DNA of 64,000 nucleotides from Fulverythrobacter ferritrahens (GTDB lineage: Bacteria > Pseudomonadota > Alphaproteobacteria > Sphingomonadales > Sphingomonadaceae), in NCBI RefSeq assembly GCF_020539485.1, contig NZ_JACDXU010000002.1:310001-374000 (forward strand), written 5' to 3'. A program made the translations under genes and the position numbers. This document shows positions 1-9,130 of this stretch, in pieces. The notes under the pieces are model-generated. The model had not been told where the DNA came from and searched no databases. It saw nothing but the letters and a program-made list of their open reading frames with translations. Numbering within the stretch: position 1 is the stretch's first letter; each line of letters starts with the position of its first letter.

Positions 1-212
1 GCTGGAAGTGCTTTGGCCGGGATCGCTGGCCGGGATCGCTCTGGCCCGAATCCCTGGCCGGGGCGCGCCGGCCTCCAGCGGTCCCGGGTCAGGTGCGGGG
101 ACGACGCCTCTGGCCGCGCTTGCGCTGCCGTCACACCGTTTCTGCGCCTCGCTCCTAGCGGGCAGGCGGCCATGCGTGGCACAAGCTGACGCAAACAGAT
201 CGGAGAGAGGCC
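1..212. other. Left-edge sequence without a recognisable gene
   Basis: No convincing coding region is visible before the first gene. An open frame from position 8 is rich in Ala, Gly and Pro, runs past the clear ribosome site and start of the next gene, and matches nothing I recognise, so I treat it as chance. The segment begins with a 13-base direct repeat and may be the tail of an intergenic region whose upstream gene lies outside the window. Confidence 0.5.
14..39. repeat. Two tandem copies of a 13-base unit
   Basis: The unit tggccgggatcgc occurs at 14-26 and again at 27-39, followed by degenerate copies of ctggccnga to about position 60. It is a local slippage-type repeat in GC-rich sequence, with no function that I can see. 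Confidence 0.6.
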
Positions 213-827
213 ATGGCCAGCAAATACGAACAGGAAGTCTATGACTGCATGAACCCCACGCTCGAGCTGATCGAGCGGACGGACAACCCGCTGCACCGCG
301 CGATCCTGCTCAATTACTGCCGCCACGTGCATCTGGAGGGCGCGGCGATGTTCAAGGAAATCACCGCTGACGACATGATGGCGGACGATCCGGTCTATCA
401 CGTCTGCTGGGGCGACAATCCCGTGCAGGTCCACGGCAAGCAGGGCGTCTATGATTTCTATTCGGCCATCGGCGACATCGTGCTGTGGAACAGCGGCGAC
501 AAGGTGGCCGTGGCCGATTGGGGCATTGCAGACGAAATGTGGTTCCACCAGATGTCCACCGGCGCGGAACTGGCCAAGATCGGCATCAAGGCGGACAAGG
601 AGGACGGGCTCTATCTCGTCTCCAGCCGGCAGGCCTTCATCTGGCCCTATAATGAGCGGGCGCTGCTGACGGGCGAGCATCTCTATGAGGACAAGTCCAC
701 CCTCACCATCGAGGAGATCGACCCGGCGGAATATATGACGCCCGAGCGCGTACGCGAGATTCACCGCGAATGCCTGGTGGATCTGGAAGCACGCTTCGGC
801 CCGGATTACTGGGTCTATCGCGGCTGA
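213..827 (+). CDS. NTF2/SnoaL-like fold protein of unknown substrate
   Basis: A 204-residue soluble protein without a signal peptide. Its composition (many Asp, Glu and Trp, a central HVCWGD segment, WYF-rich strands) resembles the SnoaL/NTF2-like cone fold, a family that includes small hydratases, isomerases and proteins with no catalysis. The ATG at 213 follows a good GGAGAGAGG ribosome site. No catalytic residues can be assigned by eye. The next gene starts 77 bases downstream on the same strand with its own ribosome site. The family call is an inference from fold-like features; the protein could also be a lineage-specific hypothetical. Confidence 0.6.
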   Translation: MASKYEQEVYDCMNPTLELIERTDNPLHRAILLNYCRHVHLEGAAMFKEITADDMMADDPVYHVCWGDNPVQVHGKQGVYDFYSAIGDIVLWNSGDKVAVADWGIADEMWFHQMSTGAELAKIGIKADKEDGLYLVSSRQAFIWPYNERALLTGEHLYEDKSTLTIEEIDPAEYMTPERVREIHRECLVDLEARFGPDYWVYRG

Positions 828-904
828 GCGAAAAGGCAGCTTGCGCATTCCCCCCGCTCCAATCCATGATGTGGAAAATCCGCATGAGTGGAAGGAGTTG
901 GGGG

Positions 905-2140
905 ATGCGTTTTACCGGATTGAACGGCGTGGGCCTGGCCGCCGCCGCATTGTGCCTTGCCGCCGCCGCGCCGGCTCAGGCCGAATGGGTGGCCAGCTGG
1001 GCGGCAGCCCCGCACGCGCCGCTCGGCACCGAAGGGCCCTTTGCCGCCGCATCCTATGACAATGTCACGCTGAGCCAGATCCTGCGGCTGAGCGAGGGCG
1101 GCAGCAGCGTGCGGCTGCGCTTCTCCAACCGCTATGGCCCGGCTCAGCTGGAAATCGGCGCGGCGCGGATCGTGCGGATCGACGATGCGGGCAAGGAAGT
1201 GCCCGGCACATCGCGCATGCTCACTTTCGGCGGCGAAGCTGGCGCGGTAATCCCGCGCGGCGCGCCTTTCGCCAGCGACGCGGTGCAACTGGACCTGCCC
1301 GATCTGGCGCGGGTGAAAGTGGAATTCTACCTGCCCAAGCCGACCGGCCCCTGCACCTGCCACCTTACCGGGATGGACGAGCTGGCCGTTTCCCCGCCGG
1401 GCAATCACGTCGGCAAGCCGTTCGAGCCTGCCTCCAAGGCCCAGTTCCGCGCCTTTCTGAGCGCGGTGGAAGTGGATTCCCCCGATGCGCTGGGCACCAT
1501 CGTGGCCTTTGGCGATTCGATTACCGACGGGGTGGGCTCCACTCCGGGGGCCAATCGCCGCTGGCCTGATATTCTGGCCCATCGCCTTCAGGAAGCGGGC
1601 AAGGACTGGGCCGTGGCCAATGCGGCGATCAGCGGCAATCGCATCCTCAGCCCCGGTATGGGCGAGGCGGCGCTGGCCCGGTTCGACGAGGATGTGCTGA
1701 GCCTGCCCAATGTGAAATATCTGATCCTGTTCGAAGGGGTGAACGACATCGGCAACCGCTTCGGCAATCGCGGCGGGCCGCAGTTGCCGGGGCTGGACCA
1801 GCCGCAGATCACGGTGGAGCAGATGATCGCGGGCTACATGCAGATCATCGAGCGGGCCCATCAGAAGGGCATCAAGGTGATCGGATCGCCCATCGGCCCC
1901 TACAAGGGCGCGAGCTACTGGACCGAAGAGGGCGAGGCCGCGCGCGAGAAGATCAATCAGTGGATTCTCACCAGCGGGGCCTTCGATGGACTCGTGCGGT
2001 TCGACACTGCCTTTGCCGATCCGGCCGATCCGCAGAAAATGCGCGACGGCTATCATATGGGTGACCATCTGCATGGCAGCGATGCCGGGCTGAAAGCCGT
2101 GGGCGAGTCCATCGATCTGAAATTGTTCGACAAATATTGA
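905..2140 (+). CDS. Secreted SGNH/GDSL-family esterase
   Basis: Probable exported esterase or deacylase of the SGNH hydrolase superfamily. I chose ATG 905 because GGAAGGAG lies about 7 bases upstream and the product then begins with a classic signal peptide (MRFTG, a hydrophobic Ala/Leu core, cleavage near AQA-EW). Block I is GDSITDG near residue 203 with the nucleophilic Ser, block III is GVNDIGN near 278, and block V Asp/His is in DGYHMGDHLHG near 380. At 411 residues it has an N-terminal domain of about 190 residues before the hydrolase, as in SGNH enzymes of the rhamnogalacturonan-acetylesterase-like type. The frame is open upstream to 770, but that part overlaps the preceding gene and lacks a ribosome site. 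The substrate is unknown. Confidence 0.85.
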   Translation: MRFTGLNGVGLAAAALCLAAAAPAQAEWVASWAAAPHAPLGTEGPFAAASYDNVTLSQILRLSEGGSSVRLRFSNRYGPAQLEIGAARIVRIDDAGKEVPGTSRMLTFGGEAGAVIPRGAPFASDAVQLDLPDLARVKVEFYLPKPTGPCTCHLTGMDELAVSPPGNHVGKPFEPASKAQFRAFLSAVEVDSPDALGTIVAFGDSITDGVGSTPGANRRWPDILAHRLQEAGKDWAVANAAISGNRILSPGMGEAALARFDEDVLSLPNVKYLILFEGVNDIGNRFGNRGGPQLPGLDQPQITVEQMIAGYMQIIERAHQKGIKVIGSPIGPYKGASYWTEEGEAAREKINQWILTSGAFDGLVRFDTAFADPADPQKMRDGYHMGDHLHGSDAGLKAVGESIDLKLFDKY

Positions 2141-2239
2141 AGGATTGCGCCTGCGAAATTGAGTGCGCTCGGGCAGGGCGCGCTCCTTTCGCCGCATGCT
2201 TAGCTTGAGGTTAACTTCTAACGGATAGCGCGCGTTTTG

Positions 2240-4027
2240 ATGGCGCCACGTTACATTACCCGGATGCTCGCATGGCTTGCGATGCTCGTGGCGCTAGCCT
2301 GCGCAGGGCCCGCTTTCGCGGACGAGGATCTGCCAGGCGCGATCCAGCCCACCTGCCACGCCTTCAGCCCGATCGACACGACCTATGCCGAACTGGCCGC
2401 CGATCCCGCGGCGTGGACCTGCAATTCCATCCATTGGAAAGATCCCCTGCCCGCTGGCTGGCTGCGTTTCGACGCAAGCGAATGGCGCGGCCAGGGCGTG
2501 CCGGTGATGCTGGTCACCCGCGTGACCAAGTTCGACCGGCTGAGCATCTTTGCCGTGCAGGCCGACGGCACCACGCAGGCGCTGGGCCTTTCCCCTGATG
2601 AGGTGACGCCGCGCGCGGGGCGCTCCGTCTTTTCCGCAAGGCTCCCCCCGATCGATGCCGATACGGTGGCATTAGTGGTGCGGGTGGAGCGGCCATGGAA
2701 CGCGGCTGTGCTTTCCGATGCGCGGCTTTCCAGCGATCCGGCGGCGGGCGACTGGCCCATCGTCAAGCTGGTGATGTTCGGCATACTCGCCGGGATGCTG
2801 TTCGCCCCGCTGATCTTCGATCTCGCGCTCTATGCCGTGCTGCGCCAGCGCTTCGTGCTGTGGCATGCCGCTCTGGTGGTGGCGATGATGGGCTATGTGA
2901 TCAGTTTCACCGGCCTGATCGTTCTGTTCGCCGATCTGAACGTCGTCACTCTCGCCAAGATCAACGGTTTTTCCCTGGCACTGATGGCGGCGCTGGCGGG
3001 GCTGTTCCTGGCGGACTTTCTGGAGGAACAGGCACTGTCTCCCTTCACGCGCAATGCCTTGCGCGTGGCCAGCCTGATCGTGCTGCTGGTGCCCGGCATC
3101 ATCACGCTGCACCCGCCTTTCCTCGATTATCGCTCGCATCAGCTCTATTCGCTCGGCTTCCTGCCCGCGCTGGCGGTCTATATCTTCGCCATGATCGAGG
3201 CGCTGCGGCGCCGCAGCCGGTCGGTCAAATTCATCCTCGTGGCATGGTCCCCGATCCTGGTGCTGGGGGCGGAGCGGATCCTGCGTGGGCTGGGCTTTTA
3301 CGGCGCGCCTTCGCTGATCGACGAATTGCTCTATGTCGCGCTGGTGGTCGAAGTGGTCATTTCGGCCATGGGTGTGGCAGACCGCATGATGTCATTCCGC
3401 GAACAGCGCGACAGCGCACGCACGCGGGCACAGGTGCTGGAAACGCTGGCCGAGCACGATCCGTTGACCGGCTTGCTGAACCGCCGTGCCATCGAACCGC
3501 GCTTTCGCGAATTGTGCGAGGAAGGCTTCGGCACTTATGCCTTGCTGGACCTCGATCACTTCAAGGCCATCAACGATCGCTATGGCCACGCCGTGGGGGA
3601 CGAGGTGCTGCGCGCCGTCGCCCGGGGCCTCTCGCCGAACGAAGATACGCTGGTGATGCGGCTGGGGGGCGAGGAATTTCTGATTCTGCTGCGCGGCCCC
3701 AATGCGCGCGCCCGGGCTGAACAGCGGCGCCAGATGCTGCCGCGCCATATTGCCCAGGAAGTTCCGGGGCTGGACCGGCTGGTCACGGCCAGCATGGGGC
3801 TGGTGGAAGGCCCGCCCGCCGCAATGGCGGCCAGTTCCTTCAAGGATCTCTATTCGCGCGCCGACAAGCTGCTTTACGAAGCCAAGCAGGCGGGCCGCAA
3901 CCGGACCATCGGGGAAAAGCTGACCCTGTTCAACACCCACGGCAAGGAACGCCGCGCAACCGAGCGGCGCAAGCAGGACAGGCGCAGCAGCCCGGCCGCG
4001 AGGCCCGCACGCAGCGAACGCGCCTGA
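2240..4027 (+). CDS. Membrane-bound diguanylate cyclase (7TM sensor + GGDEF)
   Basis: Makes the second messenger cyclic di-GMP from two GTP. The product has a signal peptide ending near FADED, a periplasmic segment of about 150 residues with two Cys, then seven hydrophobic segments (about residues 175-390) in the style of 7TMR-DISM sensors, a short coiled linker, and a GGDEF domain beginning at EHDPLTGLLNRRA near 405. The active-site loop is GGEEF near 475, a catalytically competent variant. The inhibitory RxxD site normally just ahead of this loop is not present (the local sequence is LSPNED). A TTG at 2237 is an alternative start three bases upstream. The last 40 residues are very basic. 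Confidence 0.88.
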   Translation: MAPRYITRMLAWLAMLVALACAGPAFADEDLPGAIQPTCHAFSPIDTTYAELAADPAAWTCNSIHWKDPLPAGWLRFDASEWRGQGVPVMLVTRVTKFDRLSIFAVQADGTTQALGLSPDEVTPRAGRSVFSARLPPIDADTVALVVRVERPWNAAVLSDARLSSDPAAGDWPIVKLVMFGILAGMLFAPLIFDLALYAVLRQRFVLWHAALVVAMMGYVISFTGLIVLFADLNVVTLAKINGFSLALMAALAGLFLADFLEEQALSPFTRNALRVASLIVLLVPGIITLHPPFLDYRSHQLYSLGFLPALAVYIFAMIEALRRRSRSVKFILVAWSPILVLGAERILRGLGFYGAPSLIDELLYVALVVEVVISAMGVADRMMSFREQRDSARTRAQVLETLAEHDPLTGLLNRRAIEPRFRELCEEGFGTYALLDLDHFKAINDRYGHAVGDEVLRAVARGLSPNEDTLVMRLGGEEFLILLRGPNARARAEQRRQMLPRHIAQEVPGLDRLVTASMGLVEGPPAAMAASSFKDLYSRADKLLYEAKQAGRNRTIGEKLTLFNTHGKERRATERRKQDRRSSPAARPARSERA

Positions 4028-4095
4028 CGCGACTGACCCACTCGGCCCCCGACCCGGCCCGGTGCAGCCCGGTGCGGGCGGGGATCAGGCTGCGA

Positions 4096-4494
4096 TCATT
4101 CTTCCATGAAGGGGCCGGAAATCTCCGGCGTGATGCGCTGGGGGCGGCCGGTGGCCTTGTCGATCATCGCCCAGATCGATCGCACCTGCACGATGGGCTT
4201 GCCCGCCGCATTGGTGAAATCCACGCAGCGCAGGAAGCGCGCGCCCTGCGGCGGATCGGGAATGAAAGTGCGCGCCGTCACTTCCTCCCCCTCCACGATA
4301 TTGCCGCGATAATCGATCTCGTGCCGGGTCACGAACCAGACATAGCGCGCCTGATGCTCCGCCGGGGCGACCGCTTCCCAATGGGCCGTGGCGATGTCCT
4401 GCACCCATTGCAGCCACACCATATTGTTCACATGGCCGTTGAAATCGATGTGTTCCGGCCCGGCGGTGAAGGTGAGAGTGAAGGAGTTGCTCAT
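4096..4494 (-). CDS. Acyl-CoA thioesterase, 4HBT hot-dog family
   Basis: A 132-residue single hot-dog domain protein that probably hydrolyses acyl-CoA thioesters in the cytoplasm. The N-terminal motif DFNGHVNNMVW is the family's diagnostic segment, with the Asp typical of 4-hydroxybenzoyl-CoA-thioesterase-like enzymes; the RHEIDYRGNI strand follows. I prefer ATG 4494 (MSNSF) to the open frame's earlier start at 4563, because the extra 23 residues would be coded by the palindromic repeat at 4519. Its upstream region is that repeat, and the gene lies tail-to-tail with the diguanylate cyclase. The physiological substrate is not readable from sequence. Confidence 0.85.
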   Translation of the reverse strand: MSNSFTLTFTAGPEHIDFNGHVNNMVWLQWVQDIATAHWEAVAPAEHQARYVWFVTRHEIDYRGNIVEGEEVTARTFIPDPPQGARFLRCVDFTNAAGKPIVQVRSIWAMIDKATGRPQRITPEISGPFMEE

Positions 4495-4518
4495 TTGGGG
4501 TTCCCGAACCAGACGCCC

Positions 4519-4644
4519 GTTCGTCCTGAGCTTGTCGAAGCATGTCCTGAGCGGCTGCTGCAAGCAGACAGCCGAAGGGGATATGCGCGTTGGCCAGCAT
4601 CAAGGCGGCCGTGGCGCGCATGTTTCGACAGGCTCAGCATGAGC
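4519..4644. repeat. Palindromic intergenic repeat, family A (copy 1)
   Basis: Two arms of about 24 bases, starting with cgttcgtcctgagc (4519) and ending with ggctcagcatgagcg (4644), are complementary at about 19 of 24 positions around a loop of about 80 bases that contains further small inverted pieces. The same arm sequence recurs at 19826. Sequences of the form cctgagcttgtcgaag are common interspersed repeats in sphingomonad genomes (general knowledge; not searched here). Confidence 0.75.
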
Positions 4645-4656
4645 GGATGAAGAACG

Positions 4657-6768
4657 CTATTCCGCCACCCCCAATTGCCACAGGATGAAGGCGAATTCCT
4701 CCGCCGTTTCCTTCAGGCTCTCGAACCGGCCGGACTTGCCGCCATGGCCAGCGCCCATATTGGTCTTGAGGATCAGCTCGTTGGAATCGGTCTTCAGCTC
4801 ACGCAGCTTGGCCACCCATTTGGCCGGTTCCCAATAGGTCACGCGCGGATCGTTGAGGCCGGCCGTCACCATGATCGGCGGATAGGCCTGCGCCTTCACC
4901 TGATCGTAGGGCGAATAGCTGCGGATCAGCTCGAACGCGGCATGGTCCTCGATCGGGTTGCCCCATTCGGGCCATTCGCCCGGCGTCAGCGGCAGGGAGG
5001 CGTCGAGCATGGTCGCCAGCACGTCCACGAAGGGCACATGCGCCACCACCGCGCCCCACAGGCCGGGGTCCGAATTGACCACCGCGCCCATCAGTTCGCC
5101 GCCTGCCGACCCGCCGGAAATGCTGATCCGCCCTGCCTCGGTAAAGCCGTGGGCGATCAGGCCCTGCGCCACATCCACGAAATCGTTGAATGTGTTGGTC
5201 CGCCGTTCCAGCTTGCCCGCCTTGTACCAGGCGCGGCCCAGATCGTCCCCGCCGCGAATATGGGCGATGGCATAGGCAAAGCCGCGATCCACCAGGCTGA
5301 GCCGCGTGGTGGAGAAGCCCGGCTCGATCGAAATGCCATAGGCGCCATAGCCGTAAAGATGCAGCGGGCCGGGGCTCCCCGCATTCATTTGGACGCGATC
5401 CTTGCGATAGACCACGCTGACCGGGATCTTCGTGCCGTCGCGCGCGGCAATCTCCAGCCGCTCGGTCGCATAGAGCGTGGCATCGTAGCCGGAAGGGATT
5501 TCCTGCACCTTGAGCAGGTCCATGCTGCGATCCGCCACGGAATAATCATAGACCGAGCGCGGGCTGACCATGCTTTCATAGGAGAGGCGGAGCGTGTCCA
5601 TCGCCCATTCGGGATTGTCGCCCAGCCCGGCGACATAGCTCGCTTCGGGGAAAGTGATCGGCTCGATCCGGGCGGGATCGTCGTAATAGCGCACCTGCAC
5701 CTGATCGAGCCCGGCAAGGCGGCCTTCGATCACGTAGAAATCGCGGAACAGATCCACCCCGGTCAGGTAGAAATCGTCGGACCCTTCGATCAGAGTGGTC
5801 CAGTTGCCCGGATCGCTGAGCGGCGCGGTGGCGAGGCGGAAATTCTCATGCGTGTCGTTGGTGTGGATGAACAGCGTGCCGTCCCGCTCGTCCAGATCAT
5901 ATTCGACGCCCACCTGCCGGGCCTTCACCAGAATCGGCGTGGCCAGCGGATCGTCCGCCGGGATCAGCCGGGCCTCGCTGGTTTCATGGTCGCCTGCGGA
6001 AATGATCACCCATTTCTCGTTTGCCGACAGGCCGGAGCCGACGCGGAAGCCTTCATCATCCTCGTGATAAAGCTCCACATCCTGTTCCAGCGGCTGGCCC
6101 AGCCAGTGCAGGCGGACATTGTCGGTGCGCCACTGTTCGTTCGCCAGCGAATAGATCAGGCCCTTGTCGCCCGCGACCCATACCAGCGAGGAAAGCGTGC
6201 CGGGGATCGTGTCGGGCAGCAATTCGCCGGTCGCCAGATCCTTGATCCGCACGGTGAAGCGTTCGGACCCGTTATCGTCCACCGCATAGGCCAGCATCAT
6301 GCCGTTCTGGCTGACCGACAATGCGCCGAGGCGGAAATATTCCAGATCGCCCGCCAGCGCGACTTCATCCAGAATCAGCTCGTCCGCGCTGCCATCGTCG
6401 GGCGCGCCCAGGGGGCGGCGCCACCACTTCTTGTATTCGGCCCCTTCCTCGAACTCGATCCAGTAGAGCCAGTTTCCATCCTTCTGCGGCACGGACTTGT
6501 CCGCTTCCTTGATGCGGGCGCGCATTTCGGTGAACAGGCGGTCGATCAGGGGCTGGTGCGGTTTCATCCGCGCTTCGAACCACGCATTCTCGGCCTCCAG
6601 ATGGGCGAGCACCTCCTTGTCGGTCACTTCCGGATAGAGGGGATCGCGCAGCCATGCGTAATCGTCAGCCACGGTGACGCCGTGATGCGTGACGGATTGG
6701 GGCTTCTTTGCCGCGACGGGCGGGGCAAGGTTCGGGGCGGCAGTGGTTGCGGGTGTGGTATCGGCCAT
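4657..6768 (-). CDS. ptrB: Oligopeptidase B, S9 prolyl oligopeptidase family
   Basis: A 703-residue serine peptidase that cleaves short peptides, typically after basic residues in this subfamily. An N-terminal beta-propeller half, with the typical opening VTHHGVTVADDYAWLRD, is followed by an alpha/beta-hydrolase domain. The triad is visible: Ser in ISGGSAGGELMG near residue 551, Asp in GLNDPRVTYWEP near 638 and His in NMGAGHGGKSGR near 672. There is no signal peptide, so it acts in the cytoplasm. Length and motifs match oligopeptidase B (about 680-710 residues). The start codon is only 38 bases from that of the divergent aminopeptidase P gene. Confidence 0.92.
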   Translation of the reverse strand: MADTTPATTAAPNLAPPVAAKKPQSVTHHGVTVADDYAWLRDPLYPEVTDKEVLAHLEAENAWFEARMKPHQPLIDRLFTEMRARIKEADKSVPQKDGNWLYWIEFEEGAEYKKWWRRPLGAPDDGSADELILDEVALAGDLEYFRLGALSVSQNGMMLAYAVDDNGSERFTVRIKDLATGELLPDTIPGTLSSLVWVAGDKGLIYSLANEQWRTDNVRLHWLGQPLEQDVELYHEDDEGFRVGSGLSANEKWVIISAGDHETSEARLIPADDPLATPILVKARQVGVEYDLDERDGTLFIHTNDTHENFRLATAPLSDPGNWTTLIEGSDDFYLTGVDLFRDFYVIEGRLAGLDQVQVRYYDDPARIEPITFPEASYVAGLGDNPEWAMDTLRLSYESMVSPRSVYDYSVADRSMDLLKVQEIPSGYDATLYATERLEIAARDGTKIPVSVVYRKDRVQMNAGSPGPLHLYGYGAYGISIEPGFSTTRLSLVDRGFAYAIAHIRGGDDLGRAWYKAGKLERRTNTFNDFVDVAQGLIAHGFTEAGRISISGGSAGGELMGAVVNSDPGLWGAVVAHVPFVDVLATMLDASLPLTPGEWPEWGNPIEDHAAFELIRSYSPYDQVKAQAYPPIMVTAGLNDPRVTYWEPAKWVAKLRELKTDSNELILKTNMGAGHGGKSGRFESLKETAEEFAFILWQLGVAE

Positions 6769-6806
6769 GATCCCGCCCTATGTTGGTGCGGAAAGGACCG
6801 CAAGCA

Positions 6807-8627
6807 ATGCTGATGCAAACACATGAAGCCCGTCTCACCGCCCTGAGGAAGGAACTCGCCTCACGCGGGCTCGATGGCTTCGTGGTGCCGATCAGTGACG
6901 AACATATGAGCGAATATGTCGGCGCCTATGCCCAGAGGCTGGAATGGCTGACCGGCTTTGGCGGATCGGCGGGCACGGCGGTGGTCCTCAATGACAAGGC
7001 AGCGATCTTCGTCGATGGCCGCTACACCTTGCAGGTGCGCGATCAGGTGGATGGCGCCCATTGGGACTATCAGGGCGTGCCCGAAACCAGCCCCGCCAGA
7101 TGGCTGGGCGAACATGCGCCGGACGGGGCCGTGATCGGCTATGATGCCTGGCTCCATTCCAAGGGCTGGGCCGAGGCCGTGGCCCGCGCGCTGGCGCCCA
7201 AGGGCGGCAGGCTCGTCGCGGTGGACAGCAATCCGGTGGATTCCGTGTGGCAGGACCGGCCCGAGCCCTCGCTCGCCCCCGCCCTCGTCCATGAAGATTC
7301 CTATTCCGGCAAGCCCAGCGCCGAAAAGCGCGCCGAGCTGGGCGAATGGCTCAAGACCTACGGCCTCGACGCAGCGGTGATCGCCGCGCTCGATTCCGTC
7401 GCCTGGCTGCTCAACATCCGCGGCACCGACGTGGAGCGCACGCCGGTGACTCTGTCCTATGTGGTCGCCCATGCGGACGGCACGGCCGACCTGTTCATCG
7501 CGCCCGAAAAGGTCACGCCCGAACTGGTCGCCCATCTGGGCAATGCGGTGCGCCTGCGCGACAAGACGGACTTCGTTTCCGCGCTGGAAGAACTGCACGG
7601 CAAGCGCGTGGCGGCCGATCCCACCAATTGCGTGGCGGGCATCTTTGCCGCGCTCGACAATGCCGGCGCGGTCGTGGTCGAGACGGGCGATCCCTGCGTG
7701 CTGCCCAAGGCGATCAAGAACCCCGTGGAGCTGGCCGGCCACCGCGCCGCTCAGGCCCGCGATGGCGCGGCGGTGACCCGCTTCCTCCACTGGCTGTCGG
7801 TGGAAGGGCCCAAGGGCACTGTCACCGAAATCTCGGCGGCGGAGGCACTGCACCAGTTCCGGCGCGAATGCGGCGATCTGCGTGACCTTTCCTTCGACAC
7901 CATATCGGGCGCGGGGCCCAACGGGGCCATCGTCCATTACCGGGTGAGCGAGGAAACCAATCGCAGGCTGGAGCCGGGCAGCGTCTATCTGGTCGATTCG
8001 GGCGGGCAATATCCCGATGGCACCACCGACATTACCCGCACCGTCTGGATCGGCCCCGGCGAGGCCCCGGCAGAAGTGAAGGACCGCTTCACCCGCGTGC
8101 TGCGCGGCAATCTGGCGCTGGCTACTCAGACCTTCCCCACCGGAACCACTGGCAGCCAGCTCGACACTTTGGCGCGCCAGTTCCTGTGGAAGGTGGGGCT
8201 CGATTACGCCCATGGCACCGGCCACGGCGTGGGCAGCTTCCTGTCCGTGCATGAGGGCCCCCAGCGCATCGCAAAGCCGCCCAAATATTCAGGTGGGGGC
8301 GGGCAGGCAGGCGGCGAGCAGGAGCTGCTGGCCGGCATGATCCTTTCGGACGAGCCCGGCTATTACAAGACCGGCGAATACGGCATCCGCGTGGAAAATC
8401 TGGTGGTGGTGGAAGAACGCCACATCCACGGCGCGGAAGGGGCATGGCTGGGCTTCGACACGCTCACTCTGGTTCCCATCGACCGCAATCTGATCGATCT
8501 GGCGCAGCTGAGCCTTGAAGAGCGCGCATGGTGGAACGCCTATTGCGCGCGCATCATGGACGTCATCGCACCCCAGCTGGAAGGCGAAGTGCTCACCTGG
8601 CTGGAGGAACAATGCGCCCCGCTCTGA
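6807..8627 (+). CDS. Xaa-Pro aminopeptidase (M24B), long three-domain form
   Basis: Removes an N-terminal residue that precedes proline. At 606 residues this is the long, eukaryote-like aminopeptidase P type with two creatinase-like N-terminal domains (opening SRGLDGFVVPISDEHMSEY) before the pita-bread catalytic domain. The metal ligands are all present: Asp in LVDSGG near 397, Asp in DGTTDITRT near 407, His in HGTGHGVG near 470, Glu in DEPGYY near 515 and Glu in RVENL near 527. I chose ATG 6807, with GAAAGGA about 10 bases upstream; ATG 6813 and an in-frame start at 6780 are alternatives. The cupin gene follows after 25 bases. Confidence 0.92.
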   Translation: MLMQTHEARLTALRKELASRGLDGFVVPISDEHMSEYVGAYAQRLEWLTGFGGSAGTAVVLNDKAAIFVDGRYTLQVRDQVDGAHWDYQGVPETSPARWLGEHAPDGAVIGYDAWLHSKGWAEAVARALAPKGGRLVAVDSNPVDSVWQDRPEPSLAPALVHEDSYSGKPSAEKRAELGEWLKTYGLDAAVIAALDSVAWLLNIRGTDVERTPVTLSYVVAHADGTADLFIAPEKVTPELVAHLGNAVRLRDKTDFVSALEELHGKRVAADPTNCVAGIFAALDNAGAVVVETGDPCVLPKAIKNPVELAGHRAAQARDGAAVTRFLHWLSVEGPKGTVTEISAAEALHQFRRECGDLRDLSFDTISGAGPNGAIVHYRVSEETNRRLEPGSVYLVDSGGQYPDGTTDITRTVWIGPGEAPAEVKDRFTRVLRGNLALATQTFPTGTTGSQLDTLARQFLWKVGLDYAHGTGHGVGSFLSVHEGPQRIAKPPKYSGGGGQAGGEQELLAGMILSDEPGYYKTGEYGIRVENLVVVEERHIHGAEGAWLGFDTLTLVPIDRNLIDLAQLSLEERAWWNAYCARIMDVIAPQLEGEVLTWLEEQCAPL

Positions 8628-8652
8628 CCGCTTAGGAAAAGGAAAGCCTGCC

Positions 8653-9060
8653 ATGCCCAAGCACCTGCTGGAAACCAATCCGATCCATCTGGGCAAGGGC
8701 GCCAGCGCGATCCCGCAGCCGGAATTTCCGCGCGATGAGCGGGCGATGCAATGGTATGCCGATTATTCCGGGCGGCATGAAGGCGATGGGGCCGAAGGGC
8801 GGCTGGTCTCCCTGTTCCGCTTCACCGAAGACTGGACCGGTTGGGAAATGCATCCGGCGGGCGACGAAGTGGTCGTCTGCATTTCCGGCAGGATGGTGCT
8901 GATCCAGGAACTGGAAGAAGGAGGCTTCGCACAAATCGCGCTGGAACCCGGCGAATATGCAGTCAACCCGGCCGGAACCTGGCACACGGCGGATATTGAA
9001 GGTGAGGCGACCGGCCTGTTCATCACTGCCGGGCTGGGCACGCAGCACCGCCCGCGCTGA
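8653..9060 (+). CDS. Single-domain cupin protein
   Basis: A 135-residue beta-barrel cupin of unknown role. The conserved metal-site region is recognisable: HPAGDEVVVCISGRM gives the His and Glu of cupin motif 1, and NPAGTWHTADI gives the motif-2 His. ATG 8653 follows an extended AGGAAAAGGAAA purine tract; the longer open frame starting at 8515 lies inside the aminopeptidase gene and is not used. The 25-base gap from aminopeptidase P suggests cotranscription. Such proteins can be metal-dependent isomerases or simple ligand binders, and sequence alone does not decide. Confidence 0.8.
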   Translation: MPKHLLETNPIHLGKGASAIPQPEFPRDERAMQWYADYSGRHEGDGAEGRLVSLFRFTEDWTGWEMHPAGDEVVVCISGRMVLIQELEEGGFAQIALEPGEYAVNPAGTWHTADIEGEATGLFITAGLGTQHRPR

Positions 9061-9130
9061 GCCAGGCTGAGGCCGATCCGGGAGGCGGAGGGCCAGCGGC
9101 TTGCACGCCGATGAACAGCCCCGCCGAAGC

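Noticed and set aside
8-244. Open frame of 78 codons at the left edge
   Set aside because: It overlaps the ribosome site and start of the NTF2-like gene, has low-complexity composition and no ribosome site of its own.
4675-6813. A 712-codon antisense frame over the oligopeptidase B gene
   Set aside because: Same reason: the peptidase triad is on the other strand and the antisense product is compositional noise.
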